Assembly (NCBI GenBank): GCA_026770025.1
Contig: JAMXDE010000013.1
Span: 1,488,001-1,552,000 of the forward strand
Origin: Craspedostauros australis
Lineage: Eukaryota > Bacillariophyta > Bacillariophyceae > Mastogloiales > Achnanthaceae
DNA length: 64,000 nt
Direction of reading: 5' to 3'
Shown here: positions 1 to 9,602 of the stretch, piece after piece
Numbering within the stretch: the stretch's first letter is position 1
How the letters are laid out: every line of letters begins with the position of its first letter
The notes under the pieces: model-generated
Databases searched by the model: none
Told to the model about the DNA's origin: nothing
Seen by the model: only the letters and a program-made list of their open reading frames with translations
Position numbers and translations under genes: made by a program

Positions 1-729
1 AAACCGTCCTCCAGTTCCACAGACGAAATAGAGCACTGTGCAACATGCAAAGAACGACGCAATGACAAAATCACGAAACATCGATTTTCTATTTGACATT
101 TTATTTGTGTTCACAAGCACGTAATCGATATTTGTTTGAAAGGAAACATGAGAACTCCCCTCGTGTTGTGGACATCGGTATCTTCGTGACCTGTCGCAGA
201 CATCATTGCGTTCCCACCAAATAAGAACTTTGACATAACGCCACGAACCAACCAGCCAATCATGATGGTCGGTTCATGCAATGCCATTGTTGTTGTTAAC
301 TAATGACGCCTTCGGGCTTCCGAAGGGTTTGTCCGACACGTCACGTTGGTCGTGTTGTGAATTTTCCTTTTCCGTTTTTTACGTTTCGAAGCACATTTTT
401 TGTGTTGTCGTTGTGGTTGCGCTTTGAAAACGCGATTTCTGACTGATTGCAGCACTCATCCATTTCCCGAATCGTGTAATTATCGTGCTATTTTCATATT
501 TTTTTGGTTTCTACTGACAAAATGCATGGTGTTGTCCAATTGCTGTCTGAATTTGTCAGTATCGCGTGTGTGGTGTGTATGATTTCGTGCTGATGATGGA
601 TTCGTGGCTACAGGGTTGTGATGATGTTTGTTGTGTCAGCTGTTGCTGCTGTCGATGACGTCTGTCATCGTACATGTGTACAGATGCAACACCCCACACG
701 CTTGTGTTAGCTAGCGGAAACAATCCATC
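1..729. other. Unassigned flank of the Copia fossil
   Basis: I recognise no gene here. The longest open frame is 60 codons with no family resemblance. A short perfect hairpin (7-bp stem, 4-nt loop) lies at 309-326. A stretch near 516-546 resembles sequence near 38740-38770, so part of this flank may be repeat-derived, perhaps the decayed end of the Copia fossil that begins at about 730. I could not recognise a 3' LTR. Confidence 0.4.
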
Positions 730-1210
730 GTGTCATACAGAGAAGACTGGGATCACCGCACTCCACTGGCGGCATTCACTGGCGAACGTAGAATGATGGA
801 ATGGATCCCATGAGTAGATCCGTATGTCAAAGAACATAATCACAAGCATCTTCTTGTTGCACAGATCAGAAACATTGGGGTTGGATGACACATCAGCAAT
901 GAGGATGAGATATCTGCCCACCCAATCGCAGACCGCAAATGTGTGTATATCGATATGCCTAGAGTTCCTTGGCGGTTGGTTGGCGTTTGCCATCATTCTG
1001 GCGCCTCTGTGGTCCTTGTAGATAAGTATGACATGCTGTTGGCGCATGCTGATCTCGTCCAGGATGGACTGAAACCAGAGCACCATCTTGCCATTGTTGC
1101 CAGTGGCAATGAACTTGGCTTTAGAGGTATTGAGAGAAATGGTGGGTTGGACGCAGGTTTTCCACAAAACAGCGGGGCTGCCAAGAAGCAACACCATGCC
1201 TCTGGTGGAT

Positions 1211-1225
1211 TTTCAATGCCTTGTA
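1211..1225. repeat. LINE target-site duplication, copy at the LINE 3' end
   Basis: TTTCAATGCCTTGTA, identical to 9588-9602. It abuts the A/T-rich tail of the LINE and marks the insertion point in the Copia RNase H sequence. Confidence 0.9.
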
Positions 1226-1299
1226 AATAAATAAATAACACAAGGATTAAACCCTCTTATGAGGCTGCGCCGGTGGCGCTTTTCTCCGCCTCCTTTCAA

Positions 1300-1318
1300 C
1301 TTCGCGCAGGGCGCGAAG
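1300..1318 (-). other. LINE 3' UTR hairpin
   Basis: A perfect 8-bp stem (CTTCGCGC / GCGCGAAG) with a 3-nt loop in the 3' UTR of the full-length LINE. The truncated LINE copy has the same hairpin at 49545-49561 with paired base changes, which indicates selection on the structure. It may be the RNA feature recognised by the reverse transcriptase; that role is inference. Confidence 0.65.
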
Positions 1319-1363
1319 GGAGCACGGAATCTGTGTATTGTTTCATGCAAAATATAGTCGCCA

Positions 1364-4300
1364 CTACCCACTCTCCGTAGAGCCTCCGGGTCCATAGCCG
1401 GGGTTTGGATGAGCTTGCCGTCGATAACGCAGCCACGTGAGCAGGGCGCCAGAGGCGGCCGGTTCACGCAGTATCATGGCGGCTTGCTCCACCCATACCG
1501 CGACCTGTGCTGTGGTAGCTCCTTCCTTCGGCTGGGACATCAAAATGCGTCGGTTGGTTGCCGGATCTGCCTCGAGGCGAAGCCGAAGTGATGCCGCTCG
1601 ATTTTCCAGAGCTTGGATCATTTCGGCCTCGGCCGAGTCTTGACTGTGAAAAAGTTCATCGTTGCGCACCGCCCATTGCTCCCACGCGATGTGCCATATA
1701 CGCCGCACCAGTTGCCTTGCCCACTTCGCCGCCGACCGTCGTGACTGCTGCTGCCTTAAGAATTCCTCCTGCATGCTCTCCCAGTGTGTGACCAGCAGCC
1801 CCTTCCGGAGCGCCTGATGTCCCACTGCGAGCTGATGCTGTATGGCCTCATGGAGCTTGCTGCCCGGGCTGGCTATTTGTAGATAGGCGGAGTTGTCGTA
1901 CTGACTGCGGAGGATAACTGAAATGCTTGTCGCCACTGCTGGGTGGGTCGGGTACCGTTGCAGCCATTTGCGGATGTCCTTCAGCAAACGATGAGCCACG
2001 CCACGCCTGCCGTCGCTGGGACACTCCCAGAAATGCTTGGTGTCTTCACTTGCGGGGCATCCGGGACATTGACCTGACAATCGCATTCCCCAGCGCTTCA
2101 TGCGCTTGCCCAGAGGAGCCTCACCGGTAATCAACTTGGTGACTAGCACTCTCTTTGGCTGGCCGATCTGTTGGAGCACGCGACCTATGGTTGGCCATGC
2201 CACCTGCGTCGCGTCGTCGACCGCCCGTCGAGAGGCCAGGACGCCGATTGCCTCCTGCTGTGTGCGCTCTCCAGCCACCGCCTTGTATGTCACGTTCGCC
2301 AGCTTGGACGTCGCCACGAACGATACTCGCTCCCCATATATGTGACCCCTGTGACTCGCCGTGTTGAGCGAAGAGGTTCGCATCGCGCCTGCCACCTTGT
2401 CGGCCACCACGTTCAACTGGGCCCATCTATCCAATCTGTTCCATTCTGTCTGGTTGTCTTGATGTCCTTTTACATGGCGTCCGAGAATCGTGATAGGTAG
2501 CTCGCTGCAGCTGTTGCGGACCGCCCGCATTAGATCGGCGTCCGTGGAAGACGGCGATAACCGCCACTCCATGTCCAAGGCCTTCAAAGCGCCAACGTTG
2601 TCGCAACCAATCTCAACACCTCCTTCAGTGATATCATGGACCGCGCAGATCGCTGCCAGCATCGTCAACACTCCGTAGAGCCCTGAGAGCTCCGCTCGGT
2701 GCGATTGCATTAGCCCACTGGTGGCCGGGGCAAGATTCGCGATAATCAACTGGGCTGTTTCGCCTCCGTGATCCGCAAGTATGACTGCCCCTGAAGCTCC
2801 CGTGCCGTTGGCTGCCGAGCCATCGCTGCACGCCACCGCTGTTCCCTGCCGTATGGACCGGGCCACCGTGTTCCAGGACCCCGCGATTTCATACTGCTGG
2901 ACGGACCAGGACCTTGTGTGCGACATTGCGTGAATGGCTCCCTCCACCGAGGCTGGACACTCGGGCGCTGTGACGATACCGTCGCCGGAGCCCGTCACTA
3001 CCAGCCTTCCCGAGCTTCGGTAGCCATCCACGAGCATTGTTGACTGACAGACTTCTCCTTCGATCTCTGCATATATCCTGCTCCGACTGCGCCGAGGTAC
3101 TCGAGCGAACACCTTAGAGGGTTGTGACTTGTCCCACAGTCGATCGCTCTTCGGATCCCAAAATACCAGCGGTTGCTGCGATGTGAACCCCCGCCATGGA
3201 CCAAGGTGCTGCTCCAGCTGAACGTTGCCGGTTCGTGACACGGGGAAGACCCTCCGGATGGCCTGCTTCCATGCTTTCCAGCTTGCTGCACTCAACGTCC
3301 CCACTGGGGGCCAGTTGAGACACGTGGCCCTCAATGGAACGTCGCCAGGCTGATCAGCCGATGGTAGGAGGTGATCGCCGCTCGCGGATACTATATCTGA
3401 CATCCAGAACACTTTCTTGGCGATCCGACACAGGTTGATGATCTTTTCTTGCTGCGAACCGAGTGCCAGGGCTCTGACGCGCACCATGATTGGCGCGTCA
3501 TGTTGTCTGGGGGCATGCAGTATCCTGCTCTCCCACTGCACTTTGATGCCCACCCCGCTTGCCTCCGTCCACAACGATTTCATCCACGAGTCTTCAGCCA
3601 GATGTCCCCACTTTGCTGGGTCCCTTTGGAACACATCTGGAACTCCAACTTGGATTGTCAGCAACTCCACCAGCGTGTGCATGAGCTTCCCTGTCAACGT
3701 CGACCTCTGCCAATGACGCGCCACGGCTTCAAGATGTTTGGTGACTTGCACATAATACAGATGCTCCACGCCAAACCCCAGACCTTCACTTGGCCCGAAT
3801 ACCAGCTTGCGGGACACGTTGCGTTGTATCCCTGCTGCCGGCAGGGCTGCTTGAAGGACTGGCCGCATGATGCGTTCGGTGGCTGCCCGTGAAAACGTTG
3901 CACTGGTCAATGGATATTCGAGTGCTTTCCATATTGTCGATTTCATGGCAATCCATGCATGAGTGCGGAGCATGCGCCCTCTCCTCATCTTGTCGGCCCA
4001 TAGTTCGGCTTTGCTCATATAATACTTCTCGTTGTCCTGCTGCACTCCGTCGTGCCTAACCATGACGCCAAGCGCTTTTCGGGCTTGATCAACTCGGAGC
4101 CTTAGCAGCGTGGATCGTTCTTGGCTGTCGGGTTGACGGATGTTGATGTCGCCTGGATGCTCTTCGATCGTCTTGTATCGCCATCCGGTACCTTCCCACT
4201 TGAATGACATTAGGTACCAGTAGCTTTTCCGAGGTTCGAGGGCTCCTCCGGTTGCACGCAACATGCCTTCCCACGCGTCTACCACCTGCTGAATCTCCGT

Positions 4301-6892
4301 GACGCATCCTTCGGGATCGCTGACGTCCGACTGCACCGAATGAATCAGGTCCGTGTCGTCCACAAACGAGAAACATACCAGCTTCGTGGAGACTTTCTTG
4401 GTTGGGCTGACGGACTTGAATCCGAATCCACTTTCTGTCATGGCAGTCATGATTGGAGAACTCATTGCCACCCAACCTGCCGGCGATATACCCAAGCCTT
4501 GCAGCAGTCCCTGCAATTTGGGTCCTCGGTGAGGATATGTTCGCGTGGATCGCCCAAAGCCCGTCAGCACATGGTGCTGCATGGTTTGAACTGCCGATGT
4601 CACGCTTTCCCCTACGACTTTGGGCACTCCCAGTCGTCGCATGCTGAGCTCGAGAGGAGTGTGCGCCATCCGGTCATAACAGCTTTTTGCGTCGTTGGAG
4701 CATATGCAGCTGGTGGCCGCCGTAATCCTGATGATGTCGTCCGTCATTCTGTTGTTGAGACTAACTTCTGCTGCGCTTCGCTGCTTGCGGCTGCCGTACT
4801 GTTCTTCCGGCAACATCTGGTGGGTCTCCGCGTGTTTCATCATGACTTTGCCAATCCACTTGAGGTTCGCGTTGAAATCTCCTTCCACCAGGCTGATGGT
4901 ACGGAACCTGGAGACTCGAAAATTTCCTGGTTCCTTCAGCAGGGTGACATCGGTGCATCTCAGCCACCGCCTCAGATTGTATCCTGTCCGCAGAGACACC
5001 TCCCGCATGGCTGCATCGACCGTTGCAAGATCATCGCACTTGGCATTTGCCTTCCACAGCCCGAAATGGAGACCGGACGGGCCCGACGTAGTCTTCTCCC
5101 TTGCCTTGGACCACAGCTGTTGATGGCTGGACGTTGTGATGTGGAGATCTTCTGCCTTCCATGGTACTGCGCCAGGTTTGCCAAGTTCTTCGAGCAAACG
5201 ACTGTCGTGTTGACCGAGCTTGCGACAATGTTTGTGTTGGGCTGATGGTATGCCCATGCGCCGCACGTCTCGAGCGAAGCTGGGATGTTGGAGCGGAGTC
5301 ACGTACGCTTGTCTGTATTTGGACTCGTTGGCTTTCATACACTGGGTAATGACTGCCTGCTCTTTGTCGTACACCTCCTCTTCGCCATTTTCGTTGTTGG
5401 CGATAACCATTGTCACTTTGCTGTTGGGATCGTAGTCCCCCACCACCTGCCGTATGGCGCGAAAAGTTTCCACTATCTCTTCTCGTTTCTGTATAGAGAC
5501 TAGAGCGGATTCCGCGGATGTGTTGCCCGCCTTGGCTTCCTCATCTGCTCTCTGCTGCAGGAAAGTGGCCCGATGTTTCTGTGCGTCTTTTTTTGCTTTC
5601 TTCCATTTCTCATGCGCTCGCTTTCGCTTGCTATTCAGGTCCTCTTTGCTGAGAGTGGCTGTGCGGGTTGAGATACCGGCCTGTTTTTTCGCTCTTTCAT
5701 ACCAACGGGAGCTCACTTTCTTGCCTCCTCGCCGCTTCCACGCAAGATTCCAAAACTGCTTCTCCATGGCTCTCTTTTTGACCTCTGGGGAGAATGGGAC
5801 CTTACCCATGTGTATAGTCCTGGCTTTCTTCTCTGCTGCCAGCATGATGTGCGTGCGGTCTCGGTCGATGGACTCCATTCGTTCCGCTTGGCCCGGGGTG
5901 AGCGCTTGCGACGATGCGACCTCCACCTGTAAACTCTCGACCCTTCGCTGCATGTTTACTCGCCTGTATTGCTTTCTGACTTCCGCCTGATACCGCTGGA
6001 CCGTGATGGGCCTGTTCAGACGCACTCTTCTGCCTTCAAACTTGCGGGTGGGGCGACTGGTTGTGCCGAAGACCGAGTCTTGGGTTACCTCTATCCAAGC
6101 TGTGCGATGATCCCAGGGGCCAAATTCGCTGTATCCTGATCGCACCACTTGCAGCGACGCCGGCACCCATAAGCCGTCAATGACTCTGTCTGTGTTCGCC
6201 CGCACGTTGGTGGATATGCCTGGGCCCGTCGGATGCCTGCTGAGAATCGCCTCCTTCATGTGTTGCCTCGCCATCATGTTGGCCATCTGAGAGCGATTCA
6301 CCGGCATATTGACATCGCCGCCTACTATCACCGTTTCGCCTGCTTCCTTCCACTGTTGGATCGATGTCTCGAGGTCTTGGATGAGCTGCGAAATGGGTGG
6401 TGTATGAATATCCTGTGACTCTAGCCAAGAGGCTTGCTGGTTGTGGACCGTTCCCGCGCTGAGACCTCCTTTGTTGGGAATGTACACGCTGACAAACCTG
6501 ATGGTTGTGTCGCATTTACCTCTGATCGCCATGCTTGCCCATCTGCCGAGCTTGCGCGGATCATTGGCCCTGCTTTTGTACCTTCCTGCGATGTTCCCTA
6601 TCATTGTACAAGCTGTGCCGCCCCATTGTCTCAGGCTGCCCATCTGTTCTCTCTCGTTATATGACAGTGAATGCCGTTCCGTGTAGACGTGCTTCTTGGT
6701 CCTGGACTTCCACGAATTCATTCGACCAATCTTGGACCAATTGACTCCTATTTCTGAGAGGAGAGCAACATCTATCTTCTGCTGCTTGACCCATTGCCAC
6801 AGGTCATCATTCTTCCAATGTTTCGACTCAGCCTGGAGACATCCCACGTTCAAGGCGGCTATTCGTATCATAGTGCCGCCTTTGGTGAACAT
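1364..6892 (-). CDS. LINE ORF2: endonuclease, reverse transcriptase, RNase H polyprotein
   Basis: This 1842-residue protein would carry out target-primed reverse transcription. An AP-endonuclease-like (EEP) domain covers about residues 9-275, with LLSEIG near 39, VIVGGDVN near 195 and a WDHR motif near 265. The reverse transcriptase lies around 600-900, with the catalytic box FVDDTD near 842. A type I RNase H domain follows at about 1348-1475: D in CSDGSA, E in HRAELSG, D in GCDNVG, then HVKGHQD. A zinc knuckle of the form C-x2-C-x7-H-x3-C sits near 1607-1625, and the C-terminus is rich in Q, R and W. An upstream Met gives the full frame; a second Met at residue 8 (MIRIAALNVG) fits the start of EEP domains better. 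The frame is intact, and the protein is possibly functional. Confidence 0.9.
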   Translation of the reverse strand: MFTKGGTMIRIAALNVGCLQAESKHWKNDDLWQWVKQQKIDVALLSEIGVNWSKIGRMNSWKSRTKKHVYTERHSLSYNEREQMGSLRQWGGTACTMIGNIAGRYKSRANDPRKLGRWASMAIRGKCDTTIRFVSVYIPNKGGLSAGTVHNQQASWLESQDIHTPPISQLIQDLETSIQQWKEAGETVIVGGDVNMPVNRSQMANMMARQHMKEAILSRHPTGPGISTNVRANTDRVIDGLWVPASLQVVRSGYSEFGPWDHRTAWIEVTQDSVFGTTSRPTRKFEGRRVRLNRPITVQRYQAEVRKQYRRVNMQRRVESLQVEVASSQALTPGQAERMESIDRDRTHIMLAAEKKARTIHMGKVPFSPEVKKRAMEKQFWNLAWKRRGGKKVSSRWYERAKKQAGISTRTATLSKEDLNSKRKRAHEKWKKAKKDAQKHRATFLQQRADEEAKAGNTSAESALVSIQKREEIVETFRAIRQVVGDYDPNSKVTMVIANNENGEEEVYDKEQAVITQCMKANESKYRQAYVTPLQHPSFARDVRRMGIPSAQHKHCRKLGQHDSRLLEELGKPGAVPWKAEDLHITTSSHQQLWSKAREKTTSGPSGLHFGLWKANAKCDDLATVDAAMREVSLRTGYNLRRWLRCTDVTLLKEPGNFRVSRFRTISLVEGDFNANLKWIGKVMMKHAETHQMLPEEQYGSRKQRSAAEVSLNNRMTDDIIRITAATSCICSNDAKSCYDRMAHTPLELSMRRLGVPKVVGESVTSAVQTMQHHVLTGFGRSTRTYPHRGPKLQGLLQGLGISPAGWVAMSSPIMTAMTESGFGFKSVSPTKKVSTKLVCFSFVDDTDLIHSVQSDVSDPEGCVTEIQQVVDAWEGMLRATGGALEPRKSYWYLMSFKWEGTGWRYKTIEEHPGDINIRQPDSQERSTLLRLRVDQARKALGVMVRHDGVQQDNEKYYMSKAELWADKMRRGRMLRTHAWIAMKSTIWKALEYPLTSATFSRAATERIMRPVLQAALPAAGIQRNVSRKLVFGPSEGLGFGVEHLYYVQVTKHLEAVARHWQRSTLTGKLMHTLVELLTIQVGVPDVFQRDPAKWGHLAEDSWMKSLWTEASGVGIKVQWESRILHAPRQHDAPIMVRVRALALGSQQEKIINLCRIAKKVFWMSDIVSASGDHLLPSADQPGDVPLRATCLNWPPVGTLSAASWKAWKQAIRRVFPVSRTGNVQLEQHLGPWRGFTSQQPLVFWDPKSDRLWDKSQPSKVFARVPRRSRSRIYAEIEGEVCQSTMLVDGYRSSGRLVVTGSGDGIVTAPECPASVEGAIHAMSHTRSWSVQQYEIAGSWNTVARSIRQGTAVACSDGSAANGTGASGAVILADHGGETAQLIIANLAPATSGLMQSHRAELSGLYGVLTMLAAICAVHDITEGGVEIGCDNVGALKALDMEWRLSPSSTDADLMRAVRNSCSELPITILGRHVKGHQDNQTEWNRLDRWAQLNVVADKVAGAMRTSSLNTASHRGHIYGERVSFVATSKLANVTYKAVAGERTQQEAIGVLASRRAVDDATQVAWPTIGRVLQQIGQPKRVLVTKLITGEAPLGKRMKRWGMRLSGQCPGCPASEDTKHFWECPSDGRRGVAHRLLKDIRKWLQRYPTHPAVATSISVILRSQYDNSAYLQIASPGSKLHEAIQHQLAVGHQALRKGLLVTHWESMQEEFLRQQQSRRSAAKWARQLVRRIWHIAWEQWAVRNDELFHSQDSAEAEMIQALENRAASLRLRLEADPATNRRILMSQPKEGATTAQVAVWVEQAAMILREPAASGALLTWLRYRRQAHPNPGYGPGGSTESG

Positions 6893-7010
6893 AGAGTCTC
6901 CCCAGTGCTTGTCGAGGAGGTCCGGCCCTTCCCGACGCCTTTCCTCCGGGGTTGCATCTGTTTGGCTTGCGGGGGTGGTTGACGATGCTTCGCCTGCCCC
7001 CAGCCTGTCA

Positions 7011-9461
7011 TTATTCTTGGTCCTCGCCCCCGCCTTTGCTTGGAGCGGGTGGCTGGACTTCGGACGCCGCTAGTTGGGCGCGCAAGGCCGCGATGATTGA
7101 TTCCTGGCTGGCTATCGTGCTCTTTTGTTCCTGCACTCGAACACGACTTGCCTCCAATTCTTGAGCCTCTCTGGCCATTCGCATAGCTTCTTCCAGTTCT
7201 GCTTCGATTGCCTCTCTTTCATCTATTGCTGTCTGTGACTCTGGGATCGTGTATCTGGACGATGCCATCGACTTCCCAAACTCCGTTCCAAAGGTTTTGA
7301 AGCTTTCGTCTTCCAATCGCGCCTTCTTGCGCTTTGGCGCTTCGTTGTCCCTCTCCATGATGTTGATACCTTCGATGACCACGTTGCCGAATCCTTCGTC
7401 CAAGAGAAAGTCCATCTCTTCTTCGGTCTCAACGTCCACGTATTCTCCATTTGTGTCTTTGATCATGTTGCTGCTCATGGCGACGATGTCTTCAGAGAAC
7501 CACTTGTTGGTGGACTCGTTGATCTCCGAGGAGCATCTGATCCCGATGGTGTGAAGCAATCCTACCGCTTGTGCATAGCGCTCTTCGAACGCGACAATGT
7601 GGATTGCGTCTTCCTTCCCGTCAGACATGTGTGTTGTGCTGACATCGTGGATCATCGGACACCCTTCAATGGTTTGGTTGGCCAGGAATTCCCGGAGAGT
7701 AATTGTCTGAGTCTCTGGATCCTTCATATCCAACGCGAAGTCTCCCTTGAGCTGCTCGTACTTGAGCCGGCGGACGTAGCTTTGATGCTTTCGGGTCATC
7801 GCCTGCACCTTCGCAGCTGTCTTTGCCCCCATCACTGATGTCCCGGGCTTTGGAACATATCTGTAGTTGAGTCCGCCTCGATCACCTTCCTTCGTGTTGA
7901 AGATCTTGCCCAGGATTTTGGAGGCTCTTCGTGCGTCTTTGACGTCTGCATGAAGATGTAGAGCCATCCATGGGGCGTTGTACCAGCTGCCGCCTAGCTG
8001 AAGGTGTTGCTCCTTCACTTCCTCTGACACTTTCCCCATGTATTTCACCCTTCCTCCGACCTTAAGTTTTGCTCGCTTTCCTTCCAGAAGTTGATTGATG
8101 ATCTTGAGGGCCTGTTTGGGTTTGGTGAAGTTGCCTGAGTACGCCATGAATCCAATCTCCGTCGTGTGTTCTGCATCCTTGAGATCTTGAATGTATGAGT
8201 ATTCACCTTCCAGATAGGCTCCCTCGAGCTCCGTATTCCAGCTCGTGAACATTTGCATGTCCATGTTCGATGACAGGAGCACTTGGAGATAGACATCCTC
8301 GCTCTTGGACGTTGGGTTAGCTCTTCCAATGAAGTACCGGAGATCTTTCCATGCTGCGGGAATATCATCAGCGGTGACGATGCAGCCTTTGGCCTTGTTT
8401 TTCTTGTACCAGGGGCTGATGATCAGACTTTTGTCCATATCCAGAGCATCTTCATACCACGATCGAAAGCGTTCTTGAAAGTCTCTGACCGGCGTTTTGG
8501 AGCCTTTGGAAATCTTCAATCGCATTTCGAACCGCTCGTAGTACCTTCGCTTGGGGCTGGACATCTGTGGGGCAGATTTCTTTTGCAGGATGGTCCAACC
8601 TTCGCCTTTGTCGTCATCGTCCTCTCCGTTTGGCTGGCTCTCTTCGGCTGTTGGAGCTCGTGCAGCTTTGAGGTTGCCTGCTGCGTCTCGCGGGGCTGGT
8701 GATGTGATTCGTGTTGCTGTTGTGTAGGCGGTTAGGTTGGCTTGCTTCAGTGGTTTCTTCGTCATGAGAACTTCCAGATCATAGCTTTCGTCATCACTGT
8801 CCACCTTCATCTTCTCGTTTTCGGAGTCGACCTCCGGCGGGGCTTGCTCATCCATGTATTGGCAGCCCATGTAGTTTGTTGCTGCTGCCCATAAAATGGT
8901 CATCTGATTAGCCGCCATGGTCTTGTTGCCGGGCTTGAGGGCATCCGCAAAACACCGGATGGGATTGGTGAGAGATAGATCCGCGACGAGCTGCTTGATG
9001 GCCACTCGTGCCGGATCATCCGAAGTCACTTTTGTTTTTCCCAACTTGGTTGTGCGCCCATCCATCACCGTCTGGAAAAACCCCGTCATTTCGCTTATGG
9101 TGGGGATGTACGCCGACACCATTGCCGTGTCGCTTTTCTCCCACCTCGCTTTCATGACCAGGGTCTTCTTCGTCTGGTTGTGCAGGGCTCTGTCCTCTTC
9201 ACCGTACATCTCGTCTGGCCGGAAGGCTTTGGCTTGTTGAATGATGGTGTCATGGAGCTTTTTCCAGCGTGCGGTGTTCGGATCTTTCCACGTCGTCGCT
9301 ATTTCCCCTCGTTTCTCCATCGCCTCTTCTTCGATTGCTTTCGGATTTGGCTTGGGAGGTGGCTTGGGAGCTGCTGTCTGCACAGCTGGTCCTTGCTCAT
9401 CCATCATCTCAACGTCGTCGGCTTTGTCGTCTACGATTCTAACATGTTTGGTTGCCTTCAT
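7011..9461 (-). CDS. LINE ORF1 protein
   Basis: This 816-residue protein lies upstream of ORF2 on the same strand, in the usual place of a LINE ORF1, whose product normally binds the element RNA. I recognise no zinc knuckle or RRM by eye. The N-terminus is acidic and proline-rich (PKPPPKPNPK), the middle contains several acidic low-complexity stretches, and the C-terminus (about 745-800) is a heptad-like helix rich in E, A, R and Q that should form a coiled coil. It ends 118 bp before the ORF2 start, so ORF2 may need re-initiation or internal entry. The assignment rests on position; the function is inferred from LINE biology and not from a domain match. Confidence 0.75.
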   Translation of the reverse strand: MKATKHVRIVDDKADDVEMMDEQGPAVQTAAPKPPPKPNPKAIEEEAMEKRGEIATTWKDPNTARWKKLHDTIIQQAKAFRPDEMYGEEDRALHNQTKKTLVMKARWEKSDTAMVSAYIPTISEMTGFFQTVMDGRTTKLGKTKVTSDDPARVAIKQLVADLSLTNPIRCFADALKPGNKTMAANQMTILWAAATNYMGCQYMDEQAPPEVDSENEKMKVDSDDESYDLEVLMTKKPLKQANLTAYTTATRITSPAPRDAAGNLKAARAPTAEESQPNGEDDDDKGEGWTILQKKSAPQMSSPKRRYYERFEMRLKISKGSKTPVRDFQERFRSWYEDALDMDKSLIISPWYKKNKAKGCIVTADDIPAAWKDLRYFIGRANPTSKSEDVYLQVLLSSNMDMQMFTSWNTELEGAYLEGEYSYIQDLKDAEHTTEIGFMAYSGNFTKPKQALKIINQLLEGKRAKLKVGGRVKYMGKVSEEVKEQHLQLGGSWYNAPWMALHLHADVKDARRASKILGKIFNTKEGDRGGLNYRYVPKPGTSVMGAKTAAKVQAMTRKHQSYVRRLKYEQLKGDFALDMKDPETQTITLREFLANQTIEGCPMIHDVSTTHMSDGKEDAIHIVAFEERYAQAVGLLHTIGIRCSSEINESTNKWFSEDIVAMSSNMIKDTNGEYVDVETEEEMDFLLDEGFGNVVIEGINIMERDNEAPKRKKARLEDESFKTFGTEFGKSMASSRYTIPESQTAIDEREAIEAELEEAMRMAREAQELEASRVRVQEQKSTIASQESIIAALRAQLAASEVQPPAPSKGGGEDQE

Positions 9462-9587
9462 GGTCGTGTCGGTATCTTTCGTGTCACGTAGAATTTGCTG
9501 TAGTTTGAGTACTGATTTTGTTGATGTGTTTCTTTTTTCCTTTATCTAGTGTTATCGTTTGTTTCGTTTTTTGGGGTTCTGGTATTG

Positions 9588-9602
9588 TTTCAATGCCTTG
9601 TA
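9588..9602. repeat. LINE target-site duplication, copy at the LINE 5' end
   Basis: TTTCAATGCCTTGTA, identical to 1211-1225. It shows the full-length 5' end of the LINE at 9587. Confidence 0.9.

Larger units (their letters stand above)
1226..9587 (-). mobile_element. Full-length two-ORF LINE with RNase H
   Basis: An 8362-bp non-LTR retrotransposon on the minus strand. Reading 5' to 3' it has a short leader (9587-9462), ORF1 (9461-7011), a 118-bp gap, ORF2 (6892-1364) and a 3' UTR of about 140 bp with a hairpin and a TTATTTATTTATT-type tail instead of poly(A). It is flanked by a perfect 15-bp target duplication, TTTCAATGCCTTGTA, at 1211-1225 and 9588-9602. Sequence on the two sides is continuous Copia RNase H coding, so the insertion point is clear. 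Both ORFs are open, so the copy looks recent. A 5'-truncated relative lies at 48780-49634. I cannot place it in a named clade from sequence alone; endonuclease, RT, RNase H and a CCHC knuckle suggest an I-like or a stramenopile-specific group. Confidence 0.9.
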
